The notes beneath the pieces were generated by a model that worked only from the letters and a program-made list of their open reading frames with translations, searched no databases and was not told the DNA's origin. The position numbers were made by a program, and so were the translations under genes. A DNA stretch of 64,000 bases from Hysterium pulicare CBS 123377 (Eukaryota; Ascomycota; Dothideomycetes; Hysteriales; Hysteriaceae): the NCBI GenBank assembly GCA_000467715.1, contig AJFK01000509.1, positions 62,001-126,000 on the forward strand. Direction: 5' to 3'. Below, in pieces: positions 1 through 12,203 of this stretch. How positions within the stretch are numbered: the stretch's first letter is position 1; every line of letters begins with the position of its first letter.

Positions 1-418
1 CGCAGTTCCCGTGAATCTCAAGGACAGAGATGAATTCCATCTCACGATTGAGGAATATCTACAAGCTCTGATCTCCCTCGTTGAGGAACTGGTAGGAGAG
101 AAAGGTTTCTTCTATGCTTATTCTAGCTAACATCTACAGGCTCGCCTTGCGCGCAACTCAGTCACTCTCGGTGACTACGAGAGACCTGTCCAGATCAATC
201 GGTTCATCAAGGATCTCCATGCCGGTTTTCAGATCTTGAATCTGAAGAACGACTCTCTCAGGCGCCGCAGCGACGGCATCAAATACAAGGTCAGTCAATC
301 TTGGATGAACGCAACGAGACTAAGCACTAACCCTGAGCGACCACAGGTCAAGGATGTAGAGGATGTTGTCTACGATCTCTCTTTGAGAAATCTTGTGCCC
401 AAAGCGGGAAAGCCTTGA
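1..418 (+). CDS. Translin (3' part, gene enters from left edge)
   Basis: Last part of a translin-family protein, the single-strand DNA/RNA-binding octamer-forming partner of TRAX. Exons 1-91, 140-289 and 347-418 join in frame across two GT-AG introns of 48 and 57 bp; the stop is TGA at 416-418. The peptide carries the family's C-terminal hallmarks: an EYLQALISLVEELARLARNS-type helix, then GDYERP, then GFQILNLKNDSLRRRSDGIKY, ending in VVYDLSLRNL. The human protein has a very similar NLKNDSLRKRYDGLKY block, so the family call is strong. TRAX is less likely because the LNLKNDSLR-DGIKY pattern is the translin form. The start codon lies outside the window. Confidence 0.92.
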
Positions 419-688
419 TCGCGGGGAATCTGATTGCGCGAGACAATAGTGGCACGGTCTGAATGGACTTCTCTACGAAGGATCTTGATATGTATGAAGA
501 TAGAAAAACTACCTCTTGGAGAAATGAGAGAAAATGATGATCCATCTGCTTCAGAAATTGTAAATGTACACTATTTGTCGTAGGCGAACATATCGGAGTT
601 CCATAGCTCTACCTGCGCCACATTTGATCCCGAAACGAGAGCAACCTCAACTTCGCGACTCCGAAGCCTCTCGCACAAATCCACAACA

Positions 689-1536
689 ATGAGCTCAACA
701 ACAGCAATAACAAAACCACCAAAGCCTAGGTCGCCGGCCACACCAATTGATACTTTACATAATGACGCCGCTCAGATTTACACCCATATACACCCAATTC
801 TCCTTCTTTCGCTCTACGCCTTCCAATTCAAATCCATCGTTGCAGACCCCGTACCCGCTCTCCTCAGCACATTAATACCACTAAGCATACTCCAAATAGC
901 CTACGTCTCAATATGTTTGCCTCCGACCGGCAGCAGCTCTACACCACCCCCGACAAAGCCGGGTACGAAAAGGAAACCCGGACCGAGTAAAGTCGAGAGC
1001 GGGATTCAGGGCAAGATAATTGTATAGATTCAACTCCTTCTATGTCTACAGACTTTGACCTGCTAATTGTTCCATATAGCCAGCATTTCTCTCCCTCCTT
1101 CTCTCCACCCTCGCTGGTACCCCAATCATCGCCGTAACCCTCGTTCTTTTCGGCGCTCCGCTTACGACGCACCACACACATACCCTCCTTTGCGCGGCTC
1201 ATATCTCGTTCCTATCTATATTACCTCTGATATATGTACACGGTGTCAATGGAGAAAAATGGAGGGAGGTAGTCGCGCTGCTACTACCGATCGATGAGCC
1301 CTTTGGGGCCATGCTTGGGACGATGTTGGGGGCTTGGTTGGGTGCTGTGCCGATACCATTAGACTGGTGAGTTGGAATTACGTTAGGATGGGAGTTTTGG
1401 AATGCTAATTGTGGCCAGGGACCGTGAATGGCAGAAATGGCCGGTTACGATTGTTACGGGTGCTTATATTGGGTTTGCGGTTGGGAAACTGGTTGGAGGG
1501 ATGTTATTGAAGGGACGGAAGATCATGTTCGAATGA
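689..1536 (+). CDS. GPI11: GPI ethanolamine phosphate transferase subunit PIG-F/Gpi11
   Basis: A 245-residue multi-pass ER membrane protein of the PIG-F family, which partners PIG-O and PIG-G (Gpi13, Gpi7) in adding phosphoethanolamine to GPI-anchor mannoses. Exons are 689-1021, 1080-1366 and 1419-1536; both introns have GT-AG ends and the joined frame is open. Hydrophobic segments are visible near residues 30-55, 60-77, 110-130, 145-165 and 185-235. The C-terminal stretch [20 protein letters not shown] is the most diagnostic part of the family. A Pro/Lys-rich loop at about residues 80-105 is poorly conserved. The ATG follows ACAACA and is the first in frame. The next gene on the right is on the opposite strand and converges with it. 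Confidence 0.9.
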
Positions 1537-2302
1537 TTTGAGCCAGGATGTGATGCTACATGCCGTCATATAGCAGGTCTAGGCGTCAGAACGGCTATCT
1601 AAGTGTTTCGCGCCAATTCACAAGATCGAGATGATCGAATATCTGACTGATATAGTAACATATTCGATTTGCCTGCTCAATCATTCTTCATCTTCTAATA
1701 GACTAACAGCACGAGAACTCATGAATTGCTTGATATGGTTCAAGGTTTGCCTGGCAAGGTTAGGCCCGCTTAGTTTTTATTCTGCGAGTAAGTCCAACTT
1801 CCCAATCTCGCCCACCTAGACACCTCCACCATCAAATCCTCACAAGTCAACTTTTCTCGCTTTGGGCACTATACCAAATGTGCAACCTTGGAGTCCATTT
1901 CAAGTCTGGTTCTCATTCAGGCTTTACCCTAGTATCTGCGTCTTATGTGAGATATGGCTTATGTCAAAAGGTGTGAGTACTTGTGATTGGATCAAAGCCA
2001 TTCTCATCCCGCACAACGAGGCTAAAGTCTGCCTTACCATTCCCGCTTACAAGTACAACATCGTGCTAGCTCTCTCAACAAAGTGTACTTACGCTGGGCA
2101 TTAAGCGTTACTTGCACTCTCGTACAGTGGAAAGATCGCCTGGATTGGGTTGGTTTTGGGGGGGGGGGGAATTGCAGGCAGTATGAAACCCTTTCAAGAT
2201 TTTACTCAACAGAAGCGGGCGTCTTTAAGAGCGAGCTGACATCTTCTTAATGTACTATAGCATTATATATGGTAGCTAAATCGGCCTACGTGATATTCCC
2301 GA
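1537..2302. other. Intergenic, convergent 3' ends; poly-G run
   Basis: No gene is supported between GPI11 and the minus-strand membrane protein. Short ORFs here lack codon structure or family motifs. A homopolymer of 12 G lies at 2158-2169. Confidence 0.6.
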
Positions 2303-4828
2303 TTACTGCACCATTGGGTCATCGCGAGGTACCAGAGGCACAGAGTTGTAGACCGGACCGTGTGAGCCATCCCGCAACCTCGCATTTAGAGGAACCGCGT
2401 CCGTCTCAGAGCATTCGTATTTTCTTCCCTTCCGCAGCCTAGGCTGAGCCCCAAGGCCCAATCGTCCCACGTTGGCGTCTGGCTCCTCGTCTCCTATCCA
2501 CCCGGGAGTCTTGTCCAAAGTCTGCTCTTTATCAACGTCGAAGGCTATTCGCAAGGGCATCGCCTCCCCCATCGCGGCACCCACTCTCATCATCGAAAAG
2601 GAATCTAGCGTCGATGTCCAAGTTGGGACGTGGGAGGCGTACGCTGCCATAGCAAATAACATGATTATGAACAGACCCAGCAGCACCGAGATTGTGATCA
2701 TTGCTCCCATCGAGATGACCGGTACGACCGTATCCGCGCCGCTGTCATAATTCAACCAGAGATTGCCGCTCAAGCCCTGTAGCCCTTGTTTGAGCCAGAT
2801 TTGGTTGGCCAGGTAGACAGCAGCCGTGAGCGTAGGCTGCATCTGATACTTAGGAGCGGTTCTGCCGGGTATGGTTGAAAAATCCTCGTTCTCCGTCCAG
2901 AAGAGCTGCAGCCAGTTTCCGATTTGTGAATTTACCTCATTTGGATATGCTAGGCTTATGCATGTCTGGATCTGGACATCTGGAAGAATTCCAGCTGCGC
3001 TTCGCGAGAGACCGACGAGGGGGAGGAGGTCGTAGCAGATATAGTTTGAGGCTGGCCCATTCCAATCCTCCCGTTCCTGTTCAGTCAACTCGTATGCGTC
3101 TGGATGAGCTGTACGGGTTGCTATGTAAGACGTTTCTCCGAACAATGCTTCGGCCACCATGAGAAGTGGCCCTCTATTGATAGCTAGATCAAGCGCGACG
3201 GTGCCATCTGGCTCGGATGAATAGAGAGTACTGTTACCGTTGGTAGTCTTGGCTCTCTTCGTCTTGTTGGCGTGATCACTAGGGGAATTAGGTTAGCTGA
3301 ATTTCTAATACTAAGACTGCGTGGTACTAACTAGAGGGCCTGTCCTTGCATCAGACAATGCTTATCGCAAAGATCATTGGGGTCCTTCTCGAGAAGAGGT
3401 CCTGGACCACCGATCAAGTAATTCGGCAATTCGAAATAGCCTGCGGTACTGTTTGCTTGCACTTTGAAAACCGTCGCGTTGGACTCTGGCTCATCAAACC
3501 CCGTGGTTGTTAAATTCAGATAAAGGAGTTCTGTAATGTCTTGGCGATCGCGGGTGGCCCTCCAAGGAGAATTCGTAAGTTTTCCAGGCATGCAGGCTTG
3601 TATGCTATAATACTCGCTATATCCTGTCCCCGAGTAATTTGCGTAGAAAGCACCTGGGAGCTGATCGCAATTCCGAGGGAATTCGTCAGCGTCGACCATA
3701 TCGTAGCTTAGAGACGAATTAAGGCGCGGTAGGAACTGGCGGACTAGTCCTGTGTTAAACATAGCTGGGAGTTGACAAATAAATGGATCCTGCGATGGTT
3801 CTATCGTGGCAAAGCTTGTTCCACCAGTGCTAACGCATTCCAGATCCAAATCCTTGGACGCAACAGAATCATGGGTGGACACGAAGCTACAGTTTGTGCT
3901 ATTTCCAAGCCAAAGGTTCGGTTGGATGTCGTTGCCATTGGTGGCCGTAAGAGCGTATCGTAGATAAGTGACTAGAGCGTCGTCGCGGGAACTTTCCTCT
4001 CTGGCAAAAAGTTGCGGAATGTCTACCAGATTCGTCATCAAGATTGGCCATGTGGGTGTCTTGATGGTTTTCTGGGTCACAAAGGCTTGTTGCAGTGGTG
4101 CAAGGGCAGCCCCTTTCCTACATTGTCAGCTTCGTCTCTTTGCCCGAGATTCCTTTCTAGAGCTATTTACCTAAGGCATGCAATAGAATTGCCAGCCATA
4201 AAAGCCTACTACCATACCGTCTCCAACCCTTGGGATGAAGAAGTTTTAGCAAGACTTCCGGTTGAATCCAACCATTGTCCGCGAGCGCAGTGGCCTGGCG
4301 TAAACTGAAGTTATGGCGGCTCTGCTGCATGAAGACAACAGCAGCCTTTGCACAGAGCGCCGTGGCTAAAGGAATCGTCAAAACTGCGATGATGGAATTG
4401 ATGACCCTTGCTGCGTAGAAGTAATTTTCACTTTTGACGTAGTACTTGTGATAAGACTCTGGCCCTATCCAACCGTACCCATCGTTTTCCGCATTGAAAG
4501 TATTGACTCCGTAGGAGTGCGCGCCAATGGGACGGAATGATAGATAGCATGTCACCGTCCATGAGAAGGTTGCTAGGCCGGCATAAATTGAAGCGAAAAG
4601 GAATGGGGAACTGTAACGCTTGAGGGTTCTTGACGGGATGCGGATGTTATTTTTCTCTTTCGGGATGGCTTCGTCGGTCTCGCTGTCCACCTGAGTTTGC
4701 GAACTGATATTGTCGTTTGGAGCGGGAGTAAGAAACGCCTGGGTCTCGTCCGATCTTACAGGTTGCTTCTTGTACGAAGACCCGTCGCGTGAAGTGGACG
4801 AAAGCTGTGATATCTCATCCGCCTCCAT
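2303..4828 (-). CDS. Fungal multi-pass membrane glycoprotein, function unknown
   Basis: Three exons on the minus strand (4828-4171, 4112-3332, 3278-2303) give 804 residues. The first intron join (HALG to AALAPLQQ) was chosen because it keeps the frame. A Ser/Thr-rich cytoplasmic N-terminus of about 75 residues is followed by three hydrophobic spans (around residues 80-105, 145-170 and 205-235), with an amphipathic LAPLQQAFVTQKTIKTPTWP segment just after. A large segment of about 400 residues follows with several N-x-S/T sequons and cysteines, then one more membrane span (GAMITISVLLGLFIIMLFAM) and a charged tail. This layout is common in uncharacterised filamentous-ascomycete proteins; no enzyme motif is visible. 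The long middle domain is probably extracellular, which is inference. Family name unknown to me. Confidence 0.8.
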
Positions 4829-5547
4829 CGTGGGTAGAGCGAAGAAAGTGGATTCTCTTGTCGGTGAGATGCAACGACTGCCATCCGCTGGTATTTACAG
4901 CGCAGCCCTACCCGCGTCAAGCCGCAGCCAATGCACCGGACACTCTTGTGTTTCATAGGCTATAACTGTTATGTATGGGGCGCCGCATGTTGGGGGCGGA
5001 GATTTTTGGGAGGGCAGAGCCTGGAAGGATTCTGATGGCTGTCAGGAGCGGTGGCTGTGCAGACTTTTGATACTGCCCGATCATAAGATTCTTGATTATA
5101 AATCTGAAGTTTGCACAAATCGACTATTCGGAAGTTCAACGATTCCAAATATCATCGCACGCTTGCACAACCTTCAAAATGGTTCGGCGAAAAGAGTACT
5201 CGCAACGCTTGTTAGCAGAATAGAGGATTTTGCAATCCTAAACGACCCTGCCGAGCATCGTCAACGACCATAGGTTAGGAGATACGTTAGGTTCTAGAAA
5301 GCAGGGAAACCACGTACAGGTAAGCGATGATTGTAATAGCTTCGCATAAGTATTGGTATCTCACGACTTCTCACGGCTCGGCTAAACTTACCGCGAAGCA
5401 TACGTAATCCCTCTGCGCCACCACTGCCGCCTGGGTTCTATAATATTTGCGATCTCCCAGCCCTTGTGTATTCGCAACCTTTACTTGGAAGTGCTTATAC
5501 CTACAAAGTGTCGGTGTTGTTTCATGGATGAACAATGACTTGTTAGT
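4829..5547. other. Intergenic, divergent promoters
   Basis: This separates the minus-strand membrane protein from the plus-strand HET gene. Short ORFs on both strands look spurious. I see no repeat or RNA gene. Confidence 0.55.
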
Positions 5548-7616
5548 ATGAAGAGAAAGTTCATTCAGGATGTTGAAGGAAATGGCAGCAGCGGAAGGGG
5601 AAAGAGATTCTCAACACGAGTAAGAGCAGCTCGAAGAATATGAATCTTGGAACGATGCTGAAATATCGACATTAGAACGCAAATGGCGATCTTAAATGTA
5701 CCGCATCGCACTCTAGTCAAAGTGCCAGCCTCCCTAGAGCTCCTTTTCCATATGCCCCTCTTGCTCCAGAGGGTAGCATTAGATTGCTGCGTTTGATACC
5801 AGACAACGATGAAAGCGCTCCAATTCAATGTGAGCTGTTTCGCGCACCTTTTAATAGTGACTGCAAGCCACGCTACTCGTCCCTTTCGTATGTATGGGGG
5901 AATCCGGAAACAACAAATGATATCCACGTCAGTGGCTTCCCGTTTGCAGTCACAGTCAATCTGGAATCAGCGCTACGGAGCTTACGGAATAACGTCGACC
6001 TCCTATGGGTAGATGCAGTCTGTATCAATCAAGCAGATGCCGAGGAACGTGGGCATCAAGTACGCCAGATGTTGTCAATCTACCGGGCAGCGGAGGAGGT
6101 GATAGCCTGGCTAGGGCCTGCGACTAGATACAGCAACGACGCTATGAATTCATGTACCCGGGTGGAGTATATTACCCGACCTAATATGGGGCTGTCTATC
6201 TCTCCTCTTCCTTTCCTGAGATACGATCCTATGACTACGCATTGGGCTGAAAGAGGTCTTCAAGAATTATTGAACAGACCATGGTTTCGACGCATATGGG
6301 TGCGATTTCCTACTATCAGCCTTCACATCTTACACTAACATGGAGTTAGGTGGTACAAGAAGTAGCTGTGGCTCGACGATTAAGAATTGTTTGCGGACGG
6401 AAGCAAGTTACAGTCGAGGAGTTCTTCTCACTCATTTGGAATTTCGCCCATCTTTACGACGCACAGCCTTATCCGAATCTAGATGCTATTGCCTTTGCGA
6501 CCGCTTTGAAAATAGCCAGCCTATACTGTCGCTAATGGCTTCCACCTACGGCATCAGCACATTTGCCAAGCTTCCGTTGCGCCTTATGAGATTACGTTTA
6601 GATACAGGGTTCGAAAAAAACGGTCTTTAGCTAAGTTAGTGCTTGATTTTCGCGAATGGCACGCGTCGGATCCGCGAGATAAGATTTACGCTTTGCTAGG
6701 TCTTGCTTCACCTTCGAATGATGGAACTTTCTTTCCCGATTACAAATTATCTGCGCTTGAAGTCTCCCGTAGGTTCTTTCAGGATGCCTTGGATAGAAAT
6801 CGAAGTCTTGAGAACATATTGGGCCCGTGTTGTTCCATAAGCGCCGCTCACCAAAAGAGCTTCTTACCCTGGTCTTCTCCATGGAGCAATCCTCTTTTGT
6901 ACCACCCAACGCCGGTTGATGAACGGAATACCACTAAACCGAAAATCCGAGGTTTTGACGTGTTAGATCAAGGAACAGCAGGCACATCCATCGCAAAATT
7001 GACAGAAGAGCCGGACGTACTGATTGTAGAGGGATTTATTATTGGTAAAATTCTCGTTGTCGACGGCGATTCCATCATTTTTGGTCGATACCACTACCAC
7101 AACTTTCCAAAACATCAAATCCACCATCAATTAACTTTCCTCCGACAATACGTCAGACTCAAGTTCGCCGACAATATGTCGAAGGTAATTCGAAAAGGAG
7201 ATCATGTTTGCGTACTACGCGGGGCTTCTACTCCAGTAATCCTTCGTGAACATAACGAAAGATTCGTCTTGATCTACGTAACCCAGATCTCAACACAAGC
7301 GATACCATCTTCTTCTACCCATGACCAGCAGCTACAGTACCTGGAGGATCTAATGGCCGAATTAGCAAAGAGGAAAGACCTCAGGCGTTTTTCGATTGCC
7401 TGGCGAGAAGAGAAAAACCGCCGAAGTCACGAAAGTTGCCACTCACCAATCCAATCTTCATCTGGTTATCAACACCAATGGCGCTTGTATCAGACTCATC
7501 AGCGGCACTTATATCAGACTCAGTTGGTGGAATGTCTTCAGTTTAATCCGAGAACTGCTTTTGCATGTCGGAATAGTGCTGGATGGTTCCTGGAGAAGTC
7601 ACACACGGTCTACTGA
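5548..7616 (+). CDS. HET-domain protein (heterokaryon incompatibility type), frame disturbed
   Basis: A fungal HET-domain protein. The domain shows all three classic blocks: SYVWGNPETT, then NVDLLWVDAVCINQADAEER with a QVRQMLSIYRAAEEVIAWLG helix, then RPWFRRIW joined to VVQEVAVAR. A later DPRDKIYALLGL motif and a weakly conserved C-terminal KGDHVCVLRGASTPVILR also fit. Exons: 5548-5619, 5676-6299, then from 6350. The start at 5548 is chosen because the second exon has no in-frame ATG and the 5620-5675 intron joins perfectly. The frame from 6350 closes at 6535, while the DPRDK part reads in another frame open from 6516. No good intron links them, so a one-base frameshift (true or sequencing) is likely and the locus may be a pseudogene. 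A near-duplicate of about 24 bp sits at 7480-7530. Confidence 0.78.
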
Positions 7617-8565
7617 GTTAAGCGCTAGCGAGACACTCGACAAAGATCTTTAATTCGATAGTTGAAGAGGTCCCAAATGAGCCTATGGGGCATCTACAAG
7701 GTTGTATGATATAGCTGCCCTTGTTTTTGGTATCCACACATTCGCTTCGTTATTGTTGGGCAACTTGACCATACTCCCTTGCTTGTGCGTCTGAGGTCTC
7801 AGCATAGCTAATCGTCTGCACTATGATACACACAGCTCTCAAGAGTGGCTATGAACCAATATCTTCGGACATCCTAATCCCTAATGTCATAGAGGTATTG
7901 GCGAATCCACCGTTTCGGCGTTTAGATTGACGTATGGACGAACTACCACGATTTTGCTCAGGGAGATGCGACTTCCTTACCGCATTTCAAAGTTTGGGGG
8001 GATGAGTCTGGGTGAAAGCTCGATGGAGCGCTGGATGGATATAGGCAATTTCACGAAATGTATATAGAGACAATTAGTCGTCTTTATTATTGGGTAGATC
8101 ATAGTAATCAATTTCTTCTCTTTTCCGTCTCAAATCCACGCCCGTGAAAGAAACCCGGGATGTTTTGACAACGGCTAAGCCTTCGCTATGATAGCATTAT
8201 CCAATCATTGATCAATTAATTGGAACAAGACTTCATCAGGCTGGTACATCACGAAAATGCTCTGAAGCGCAGTTGCATGCGATTTGCTTCTCCAAAAACG
8301 TTAGCTTCTGCTTAGTCATCGAATGCGGGTGAAATTCCGTGGCTTCCCCGGGTGGCTTCCCGAGCATCGTCACTGCCACTCGGAAGTGAAGGTCGGGTAC
8401 AACGAGGACTTGTTTGCTACCTAACATCTTACCTACCACCTCTAGTAATTCACTAATAGCTTTCCTTCACCATGAGACCATAGTTGTTTTTATTCCTCAC
8501 CGTCAACTCTCTTTTTCTTTCTTTCTGCCGATTCCTCGTCCATATCATCTCTTTCCATCGTCACC
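7617..8565. other. Intergenic, nothing recognised
   Basis: No supported gene lies between the HET locus and the FAD monooxygenase. The stretch 8480-8565 is pyrimidine-rich and is probably the 5' leader of the next gene, which starts in a good CACCATG context. Confidence 0.5.
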
Positions 8566-10519
8566 ATGCCCCAAAAGGTAGATGTTCTCATTTGCGGAAG
8601 CGGCTCAGCCGGTCTCTGTGCAGCAACATGGCTCGCCCGCTACGGCGTTCGCTGCAAAGTCCTCGAGAAGCGTGATGGGCCTATGAAGATCGGCCAAGCT
8701 GACGGAGTGCAATGCCGAACCGTAGAGCTGTTCGAAAGCTTCGGAATATCTGAAGAACTACTCCGAGAATCCTATCATGTACTAGAAGTTGCATTCTGGG
8801 CTCCAGATGGAAAGGGCGGCATTCATAGACAGAGCCGGGCAGCGGATACCCAGCCAGGTCTTTCACATCAACCACATGTTATCATGAATCAGGCGAGGAT
8901 GAATGAGTTGCTCCTTGATGCCATGCAGAGCTTCAACGAACAGCAGGTTGATTACGGTTATGACGTGAAGAGTGTGAGCGTGGATAGTGAGAAGGCATCG
9001 GATCCGGATTCTCACTGTGTCACTGTTGTGACGGAGAGGAATAAGAAGGAGGAGGTATTCGAAGCCAAATACGTTCTGGTAAGCACACTAATCATCTCCC
9101 TGTACCAATTCACGTCTTACAGCTACAGGGTTGCGATGGGGCACACAGTCTGGTGCGCAAATCCCTCGGCTTCAACATGATCGGGGACTCCAGTGATACT
9201 GTCTGGGGCGTCATGGATGTCTTCCCACGCACCAACTTCCCGGACATCCGTAGAAAGTCAACCCTCCACTCACCTGCAGGTAATCTCCTAATCATCCCAC
9301 GAGAGGGCGGTTCCATGGTCCGATTCTACATCCAACTCCCCGCTGGCTCTCGTCCTAAGGATGTCAAGCTCGAGGACTTGCAAGAGACAGCTCGCAAAAT
9401 ATTCAGTCCATACACGATGTACATCACGCACACTTTCTGGTGGTCAGCATACTCGATTGGCCAACGCTTGGCAGACCACTTCCATAAGGACTACAGGGTC
9501 TTCCTCACTGGTGACGCATGCCATACTCATTCTCCCAAAGCAGGTCAAGGTATGAACGTCAGCATGCAGGATGGCTACAACATCGGCTGGAAGCTAGGCA
9601 TGGTTTTCACGGCCCAAGCTGACCCCGATCTTCTAAAGACTTACGTTCTCGAGAGGGCGAAAGTAGCCAGTGATTTGATCGATTTCGACCGAGAATTTGC
9701 AAGAATGTTCTCTTCGAAGGATACGACGCCCGAGGAATTCAGCAAGAACTTCATCAAAGCGGGGAGATACATGGCTGGATTGACCTCCAAGTATGATGAT
9801 TCGTGCATCACTTCGGCAAAATCCAGCACTTCATCTTTGGCGAGCGATGTCGTTGTGGGCATGCGATTCCCGAGTGCGCAGGTGGTACGCTTTTGTGATG
9901 CTCGCGCGATGCAGCTCGTCAGAGCATTACCGGCAGATGGTCGTTGGAGGATTGTAATATTTGCTGGAGATCTTCGGAATGCTAAGGCTGCACGGAAGCT
10001 AGATCAGGTAATTCCGAGGATGAGCAAGAATGTGAGAGCCGTTCTGCTGACAATTTTAGCTCTCCAATGAACTTGGACCAATCGTTCGGAGATGTACACC
10101 AAGCACAGCTCACTTTGACAGCTTCATCGAGCCAATCGTGGTCTTCTACGGCAAGCGTGTGGAGATGGAGCAAGACCAGATCCCGGATTACTTTTGGCCC
10201 GTCACTGGGCAGTACAGGATAAGAGGTGAGCGAGTCTTGGATTGGCCTTTCTAGTAACTAACCCATATGCCTCTAGACCTCCATAAAGTCTTCGTAGACG
10301 ATGAACACTACAACTCCGGTCACGGTCATGCTTACGAGAAATACGGCGTTGATCCAGAGAAAGGGGCGGTGGTTATCGTGAGGCCAGACCAATGTACGCG
10401 TTCAATTAAATCTTGAGTCCGTAATGATACTAACATTATCAGATGTTGCAAAACTCACATCAATGGAGGATTCCGAGGGAATTGGAGCTTTCTTCAAAGG
10501 ATTTGCGCTGGAGAGATAG
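8566..10519 (+). CDS. FAD-dependent aromatic hydroxylase, phenol 2-monooxygenase type
   Basis: Five exons (8566-9078, 9129-10007, 10060-10225, 10277-10393, 10443-10519) give 583 residues, the usual size of the phenol hydroxylase/PheA-TfdB flavoprotein group. The N-terminal Rossmann motif DVLICGSGSAGLCAATWLAR binds FAD; GCDGAHSLVRKSLG is the family DG motif; GDACHTHSPKAGQGMNVSMQD is the second FAD-binding GD motif, followed by the NIGWKLG helix. The last 190 residues match the thioredoxin-like C-terminal domain of phenol hydroxylase (VVVGMRFPSAQV near its start, then VDPEKGAVVIVRPDQYVAKL near the end). Such enzymes ortho-hydroxylate phenols using NAD(P)H and O2. Substrate cannot be told from sequence; salicylate, resorcinol or a secondary metabolite are options. 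No biosynthetic partner genes are adjacent, so a catabolic or detoxifying role is more likely. Confidence 0.9.
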
Positions 10520-11199
10520 TCAAGAACGTTTCTCATATATCAACGACCTCAGATTGATTTTGAGGGGTTCATTATCATCGAATAGATGTTACAGGCTACG
10601 AGAAATGAGTTTACGGCTTTCAGGCATGTATTAGAAAACAGAATAGCCCACCTATAGGATAGTAAGATCTTTCCTGGTCACGTGCTCACGAAATTTCTCT
10701 CCACGTGCGTTGCATTAGCCCTTTCTAAACTTCTGAAGTTTTATAAACTTTAATTCCCTGCAATTCTTTCTCTCTTTCGTCACAACTGTTTAGTACAACT
10801 AGACGAAGATAAAGCTTCAGAATAGTCACTGTCGAGATCTCATTAGAGAGCGTCTCGCTGGCTTGTCTGGCCCACAATCCATTTTGCCAAGGCAACATGC
10901 GTGGAACTTGGCCAAAGAAGAAGCAGAAGAAAAGAATGGGGCAGTTCATGTTATGTAGTTTTACTACGGGTTGTGGTGATGGTAACGATCATCGTCAATC
11001 ACTGGTATTACTTTCTCCTTGTGAATAATGATGCTAATCATCATCCGTAGGCCTCGTAATCTGATAAAGTCCCACGGCTTCCCCATGACGAACCCGAACA
11101 ATTGAAGGCCCCCATAAGATCCCAGACCAAGCCATTTTGAGCGGCATTCAAGTCTTTCGGAACTATGTCTCGAAGAAATGAATGGTAACGGAACGCAAG

Positions 11200-11800
11200 T
11201 CACCCATGCAAGCTCGGTACATATATTTCTTCACAGCCAACACATAGGCTCGACAGAACTACGTATTCTGGATTCACATCCATGTCATCGACCTCTTTTG
11301 CTGAAGAAACCAAGTTTCATCTTCCTCCATGTCGTTCAATCTCATCCAGTGTTTTTGGGCGTGTTTGACGCTCCAGGACCATTTCGAGGGCTCGCACGAA
11401 AAGTTGACACCGCATGCTACCGTGGCATAGCTGTTTTTGGAGAAGCCATCATTCTTGTCCACTTTGAAATTTTGGACAGCGAGACTTTCCATATCCAGGT
11501 TCCCTTCCTGGCTTTGGGCGGCTCAGTGCCACAGACACATGTTGAAGTCCAGACGGTAAGGTTGTTGAAGCCAACACTTCCCATCGGTCGGTCGCGTTGG
11601 TAGGGTTTTTTGGCTCCAGAGAACCATATTCTATTGCATGGTCTCCGATAAAGTCTGGTACCACCACATTCATCCACTGGCGATACTTTGTGAAGACTTC
11701 TATAGCAAATCCACTCCACTTGTGTAGTGGAGAGGAAGTTGAAGTGGGGATGAGGTAGTTTATATAGATTTTGGGGATGGAGAGAGGCACGTGAGTAGGA
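11200..11800 (-). pseudogene. Repeat unit U1, possible decayed or fast-evolving orphan gene
   Basis: The minus strand runs CACGTG, TATATAAA, CT-rich leader, then a frame reading EWICYRS followed later by RDRPMGSVGFNN. The neighbouring unit U2 reads MWEWITW and DKQPMGLLGIN at matching places, which argues for common descent of a protein-coding sequence. Frames change several times and no ORF exceeds about 147 codons. I do not recognise the family. Small secreted protein or orphan gene decay are possible; both are inference. Confidence 0.35.
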
Positions 11801-12130
11801 TGCTGACTAAGAATCGGAGGGGTCTGGGGTCGCGAGTATATAAATTGGACTGCACCTTCCTTGAGTTCTCTACTTAAACCTACGAGCCTCAACCGTGGAG
11901 TATCAAATCATAAAGCGATACGACTACATGGAGTCGGAGAGTCTCGCTCCGTGTCAAACTCAACCTGGAAATTTGCATAATGGCGCGTCCGTTGGAGGAG
12001 TTCGCTGGGTGCATGCATTACTGAGGCGTGTACTTCATAGTCATGGCCGCTCTTGTTTTTGGGCTTCTTAAATGTTCGGCTTTCATCTGCCCATTACAGC
12101 TCTTCATACCAAACAACCATCATACAAGAA

Positions 12131-12203
12131 GCCGGTGTAGTCTAGTGGCAGGACACCTTGGCTTATGAACAAGGAGACCCAGGTTCGATTCCTGTGCGCC
12201 GAA
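12131..12203 (+). tRNA. tRNA-Glu-like sequence, probably degenerate
   Basis: The order TAGTCTAGTGG (A box), AGACCCAGG and GGTTCGATTCC (B box) matches fungal tRNA-Glu. The D stem GTCT/GGAC pairs and the anticodon stem CCTTG/CAAGG pairs. However the anticodon loop is nine rather than seven bases, the first T-stem pair is C-T, and the acceptor ends do not pair fully. It looks like a tRNA pseudogene or a tRNA-derived fragment rather than a working tRNA. No clear anticodon can be given. Confidence 0.42.

Noticed and set aside
8566-10519. A secondary-metabolite cluster around the FAD monooxygenase
   Set aside because: No polyketide synthase, peptide synthetase, terpene cyclase or transporter lies nearby.
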